Shown: in pieces, positions 60,459-64,000 of the stretch
How positions within the stretch are numbered: position 1 is the first letter of the stretch
Layout of the letters: each line of letters starts with the position of its first letter
From: UBA5436 sp050951845
Lineage (GTDB): Bacteria; Bacillota; Clostridia; Saccharofermentanales; DTU023
Reading direction: 5' to 3'
Assembly: GCA_050951845.1 (NCBI GenBank)
Contig: JBMNJV010000001.1
Location: forward strand, 620,001 to 684,000
Length of the DNA: 64,000 nt
Notes under the pieces: model-generated
What the model saw: the letters and a program-made list of their open reading frames with translations, nothing else
The model's database searches: none
Told to the model about the DNA's origin: nothing
Made by a program: the position numbers and the translations under genes

Positions 60459-62402
60459 ATGAATAAAATAAAACATCTCAATAAAAGTGAAAAAATCTTA
60501 TTGATCCGAATTTTCGTCTCGGCTTTTATGTTTATTCTGCCTTTGCCTTTATATTATGGTAAATCAGTTGATCGGAGTAATATCCGGACCATTTTTAATC
60601 CTGATGGGAACAATCATCTTTTTCTGATTATTTACCTCATCATCTATTTTATTATCGGTTACGATATCATACGAACCGCAATTCGCAATATTTTCAAGGG
60701 AACAATACTCGATGAAAATTTTCTCATGACCATTGCAACAATCGGTGCATTTCTAATCGGTGAATATCCGGAAGGAATAGCCGTAATGTTGTTTTATCAA
60801 GTCGGTGAATTTTTTCAAAGACAAGCTGTCAATAAATCCAGAAGATCGATTGCCGACTTAATGGATATTACTCCGGAATATGCAAATATCATGCATGATG
60901 GTGAATTAACTCAAGTTGATCCTTACGAAGTAAGCGTAGGTGATGAAATCATTGTTTTACCGGGGGAACGTGTACCTCTGGACGGAACGGTTCTCACCGG
61001 CAGCTCTGCAATTGACACCTCTGCTTTAACCGGTGAATCTTTGCCCCGGGATGTATTAGCCGGTGATCAGGTAATCAGCGGCTGTATCAATCTTTCAGGA
61101 AAACTTACGCTTCAAGTCGAGAAGGAATATGATGAATCGACAGTTGCCAAAATCCTCGAATTGGTTGAAAATGCTTCCGATCAAAAAGCCGAATCGGAAG
61201 TTTTTGCCACAACTTTTGCCCGTTACTATACACCGATTGTTGTATTGGCGGCTCTGATTATTGCGATCTTTCCACCTCTAATATCTAATCAGGCATTCAG
61301 TATTTGGCTCAAACAATCTTTAATTTTTCTGGTTGTTTCCTGTCCTTGTGCATTGGTCGTATCAATTCCGCTGACTTTTTTCGGCGGAATCGGCGGTGCT
61401 TCGAAAGCCGGAATTTTAGTTAAAGGCAGCAACTATCTTGAATATTTAGCAAAAACTAAAAAAATCATTTTTGACAAAACCGGAACTCTGACCAAAGGTA
61501 ATTTTGCAGTCAGTCAAATTTGTCCGTTAAGTTCAAGTGGAATATCCGGAGAAACTTTATTAGAAATTGCTGCTTATAGCGAATATTATTCAAATCATCC
61601 GATAGCAGCAGGTATTATTGAAGCATATGGAAAATCGATTGATCCTGATTTAATAGAAAATGTAGAAGAAATCAGCGGGCACGGTATTTTTGCCAAAATT
61701 GACGGAAGTACCGTATTATCCGGCAATACCAAATTAATGCAAAAATTTAAAATTGAATTTCCGAGCAATAATGAATCCGGGACTATTATTCATGTGGCTC
61801 TGAATAATAAATACATCGGTAATATTGTAATTGAAGATCAATTAAAAACGGATGCCGCACGAGCAATCAATGATTTGCATCAAATCGGCATTTCAGAAAT
61901 ATCTATGTTTACCGGAGATCAAGATGTAACAGCCAATAAAATATCCGGACAATTGGGACTCGACAATTATCAGGCTGAACTTTTGCCGGCAGATAAAGTT
62001 GCATATTTAGAAAAAGCTTTAATTGAAAAAAATAATGATAATGAATTAATTGCTTATGTCGGAGACGGAATTAACGATGCACCTGTTCTGGCAAGAGCAG
62101 ACATCGGCATCGCCATGGGAGGTATGGGTTCAGATGCTGCTATTGAAGCAGCCGATGTGGTAATCATGAATGATCAGCCTTCTAAAATAGCTGAAGCAAT
62201 TCTAATCGGTCGCAAAACATTCCGCATTGTCAAACAAAACATCATTTTTGCCTTGGCTGTCAAATTTGCAATTCTGATTTTAGCAGTATTGGGAATTGCC
62301 AACATGTGGCTGGCGGTTTTTGGTGATGTGGGGGTCACAATTATTGCAGTATTTAATGCCATGCGTGCTCTGAATCCCCGGCTTCCACTAAATCATACCT
62401 AG
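60459..62402 (+). CDS. cadA: CadA/ZntA-type Zn/Cd/Pb-exporting P-type ATPase, intact copy
   Basis: The 647-aa protein has the actuator motif TGES near residue 190, membrane motif SCPCALVVSIP near 293, phosphorylation motif DKTGTLTKG near 337, HP motif in SNHPIA and hinge GDGINDAPV near 533. The CPC-A-L-V-V-S form is diagnostic of the Zn/Cd/Pb (P1B-2) group. The N-terminal HMA domain common in CadA is missing and is encoded separately upstream. It exports toxic divalent metal across the membrane. This is the working copy; copy A is interrupted. Confidence 0.93.
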   Translation: MNKIKHLNKSEKILLIRIFVSAFMFILPLPLYYGKSVDRSNIRTIFNPDGNNHLFLIIYLIIYFIIGYDIIRTAIRNIFKGTILDENFLMTIATIGAFLIGEYPEGIAVMLFYQVGEFFQRQAVNKSRRSIADLMDITPEYANIMHDGELTQVDPYEVSVGDEIIVLPGERVPLDGTVLTGSSAIDTSALTGESLPRDVLAGDQVISGCINLSGKLTLQVEKEYDESTVAKILELVENASDQKAESEVFATTFARYYTPIVVLAALIIAIFPPLISNQAFSIWLKQSLIFLVVSCPCALVVSIPLTFFGGIGGASKAGILVKGSNYLEYLAKTKKIIFDKTGTLTKGNFAVSQICPLSSSGISGETLLEIAAYSEYYSNHPIAAGIIEAYGKSIDPDLIENVEEISGHGIFAKIDGSTVLSGNTKLMQKFKIEFPSNNESGTIIHVALNNKYIGNIVIEDQLKTDAARAINDLHQIGISEISMFTGDQDVTANKISGQLGLDNYQAELLPADKVAYLEKALIEKNNDNELIAYVGDGINDAPVLARADIGIAMGGMGSDAAIEAADVVIMNDQPSKIAEAILIGRKTFRIVKQNIIFALAVKFAILILAVLGIANMWLAVFGDVGVTIIAVFNAMRALNPRLPLNHT

Positions 62403-62437
62403 ATTTTTATTAAGAAATATAATTTCTCGTTCAGTCA

Positions 62438-62494
62438 AAAGCCTCCGGAGGTTCATGCCATTTACTTTTGCACCTGCAGGACTCCGGAGGCTTT
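62438..62494. terminator. Bidirectional terminator between cadA and arsR, copy B
   Basis: Arms AAAGCCTCCGGAG / CTCCGGAGGCTTT are placed as in block A between the convergent genes. Confidence 0.7.
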
Positions 62495-62517
62495 ATATTT
62501 AAGAATAACTTTATTAA

Positions 62518-62892
62518 TTAGTTATGATAGTGGAATTTTGTCGGACAAACCATATTGAAATAACTGTCAATCATCTGATGGATTAAATTCGCCAAAGCGG
62601 TTTCTGCCAATTTATAATAAACTTCTTTACCGTCACGACGACTGGTAATTAAACCGTGAAGTTTCAGACTTCTTAAATGATGTGCTACAGCAGCCGGACT
62701 CATATCAACAGCAGATGCAATATTTATACCACATTCTTCCGTATGACAAAGAATCCACAAAATTCTTAAACGAGTGCTGTCATTAAGTTGTTTAAACAAA
62801 TCTGCAGCTTCAATAAATTTCTCTTCAGACGGCATCAGAGCCAAAATCTTTTCTGTATCTTTTCCGTGATCGTGCGGTAATTTATTAGTCAT
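62518..62892 (-). CDS. ArsR/SmtB-family metal-sensing repressor, copy B
   Basis: The protein is almost identical to copy A (11521-11895), with changes such as CPTKFHYHN at the end. The start ATG 62892 follows AAGGAGG. It probably controls both cadA promoters. Block homology to A ends shortly upstream of this gene. Confidence 0.88.
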   Translation of the reverse strand: MTNKLPHDHGKDTEKILALMPSEEKFIEAADLFKQLNDSTRLRILWILCHTEECGINIASAVDMSPAAVAHHLRSLKLHGLITSRRDGKEVYYKLAETALANLIHQMIDSYFNMVCPTKFHYHN

Positions 62893-63077
62893 AGGATTCC
62901 TCCTTATCAATTTTATTATACAAAAGAGATATCAAAAACTGAAGAATCAATAATCGAAAAAGTATTTACGATAAATGCAGATAAAATTGAAATGAAATAA
63001 ATATAAAGAGTCAGGGCACAGAATGGAATAATAAAACAGGGATTGTGCCAAAATTCACTGTGCTGCAAATCACAATC

Positions 63078-64000
63078 TGAGCTGCACCCAAAAACCCGGA
63101 CTCAATGTTTTTATTTATGCGGCATGTTTTCTGTATTCGACAGGTGACATACCGTTTAAATTAACTTTAATTCGTTTATGATTATACCAATTTATATAAC
63201 TTTGAATAGCTCGTTTTAACTCTGTGATAGATTGGAACGTAACTCCGTAGAACATTTCTTGCTTTAACAAACCGAAAAAGTTTTCCATAGGAGAGTTATC
63301 GATACAGTTTCCTTTTCTTGACATACTTTGTTCAATTTGATTTTGTTCTAAACAGTCTGTCCATGCTTTATGCTGATATTGAAAACCTTGATCCGAATGT
63401 ATAGTTAAATCATGTTGAGCCGGTAGCTTCTTAATAGCTTCTTGCAGGGCTTTTTTCGTAAACTTAACCGATGGACTTGTAGAAAGACTGAAAGAGACGA
63501 TTTCTCTGTTGTATAAATCCATGATGGGTGATAGGAATAATTTCTGTTCTATTCCCGGAAGTTTAAACTCTGTGACATCAGTAACCCATTTTTCGTACAT
63601 AGAATCTGCCTTGAAATCTCGTTTTAATTTATTGTCAGCTATCTTGCCTACCTTGCCTTTATAGGAGCTGTATTTTCGATTCTTTTTTCCATACGTTTGA
63701 CATAGCAGGTTGTTTTCTTTCATGATTCGTAATACACGTTTATGGTTCACAACACATCCTCGTTTTTTCAAAGCTATCGTCACCCTGCGATACCCATAGG
63801 TATCCTTGGCTTCCTCAATTATATTGCGGATAGCCGTGATCATTTCAGCATCTTTGCTTTCCGATGTATTCCATTTATGGGTCCATTCATAGAATGAGCT
63901 TTTAGGTAAATCGGCTATTTCTAATAAGCTGGATAACTGCATTTCTGGATTTTCTTGCCTTAATTCCATTACCAGTTTCGTTTTTTCTTTGCTTCTAAAT
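63078..64000 (-). mobile_element. IS3-family (IS150 group) element, cut by window edge
   Basis: The terminal sequence TGAGCTGCACCC at 63078 fits the ends of IS150-group elements and lies 37 bp after the transposase stop. The element continues past base 64000, so its other end and any target duplication cannot be seen. Confidence 0.8.
63115..64000 (-). CDS. IS150-type transposase OrfB, partial at window edge
   Basis: HTH_21 and rve integrase domains are present: YGYRRVTIALKKRGCVVNHK, then the DDE core with D in WVTDVTEFKL, D in IHSDQGFQYQ and E in NSPMENFFGLLKQE. The last part has YINWYNHKRIKVNLNGMSPV. The frame stays open to the window edge (before the ATG at 63969). In a second frame the edge contains KKKRNW followed by a stop. 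That is the expected orfA end at an A-rich slippery sequence, so OrfAB is probably made by -1 frameshifting. Confidence 0.88.
   Translation of the reverse strand, partial: FRSKEKTKLVMELRQENPEMQLSSLLEIADLPKSSFYEWTHKWNTSESKDAEMITAIRNIIEEAKDTYGYRRVTIALKKRGCVVNHKRVLRIMKENNLLCQTYGKKNRKYSSYKGKVGKIADNKLKRDFKADSMYEKWVTDVTEFKLPGIEQKLFLSPIMDLYNREIVSFSLSTSPSVKFTKKALQEAIKKLPAQHDLTIHSDQGFQYQHKAWTDCLEQNQIEQSMSRKGNCIDNSPMENFFGLLKQEMFYGVTFQSITELKRAIQSYINWYNHKRIKVNLNGMSPVEYRKHAA

Overview
The window is low-GC Firmicutes DNA, most likely from an uncultured anaerobic clostridial-type bacterium. This is inferred from AT-rich codon use, strong AGGAGG-type ribosome binding sites, Gram-positive surface proteins (one with LPKTG), a PrgI/VirB4/VirD4 conjugation set and AbiE. 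No species can be named from the sequence.

Layout. (1) 1-4.7 kb: the end of an alpha/beta hydrolase gene and a zinc-uptake operon on the minus strand (zinT-znuA-znuC-znuB), with two abutting TTAGC-N4-GCTAA palindromes next to its promoter. (2) 4.7-12.2 kb: metal-stress block A, made of an ABC exporter pair with a GntR/YtrA-type regulator, a free heavy-metal-associated (HMA) protein, a CadA/ZntA-type ATPase gene broken by an IS6-family element, an ArsR regulator, and a 67-codon serpin C-terminal fragment. (3) 12.3-51.27 kb: an integrative and conjugative element (ICE) of the Tn1549/CTn general type, almost wholly on the minus strand. In transcription order it has a tyrosine integrase, parA, parB, a membrane protein, an AbiE abortive-infection/toxin-antitoxin pair, secreted and surface proteins (a 2199-aa SpaA/VaFE-repeat adhesin and an LPKTG FIVAR-repeat protein), a HipA-like kinase, a Rep protein, a Toprim primase-like protein, a probable oriT, MobC, a MOBP relaxase, PcfB, an ArdC-like protein, a JAB/RadC-like protein, VirD4, a VirB2-like protein, a VirB6-like protein, PrgI, VirB4, a three-domain peptidoglycan hydrolase and a serine resolvase. 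Its right edge is a 25-bp tRNA 3' end (probably tRNA-Tyr) lying 5 bp before an intact tRNA-Thr(CGT). (4) 52.2-62.9 kb: block B, a second copy of the metal-stress block in the same orientation. Here the ATPase is intact, an IS66 element sits in a 92-bp repeat array, and an extra ArsR plus ABC-2 exporter operon is inserted. (5) 63.1-64 kb: part of an IS3/IS150-type element.

How it fits together. Blocks A and B are direct repeats that bracket the ICE, so recombination between them could delete or amplify about 50 kb. Block B also carries a 38-bp relic of a conjugation peptidase gene, which points to an earlier element at this place. The ICE carries plasmid-like maintenance genes (Rep, ParA/ParB, resolvase), suggesting that its excised form replicates.

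Less ordinary signals include iteron-like 23-bp repeats inside rep whose period is not a multiple of three, a 30-bp repeat shared between parB and the peptidase gene, hairpin-plus-T-run elements placed just upstream of ribosome binding sites across the ICE, AGTGAAG-N2-CTTCACT palindromes just after stop codons, and nearly the same palindrome on both sides of the AbiE pair.
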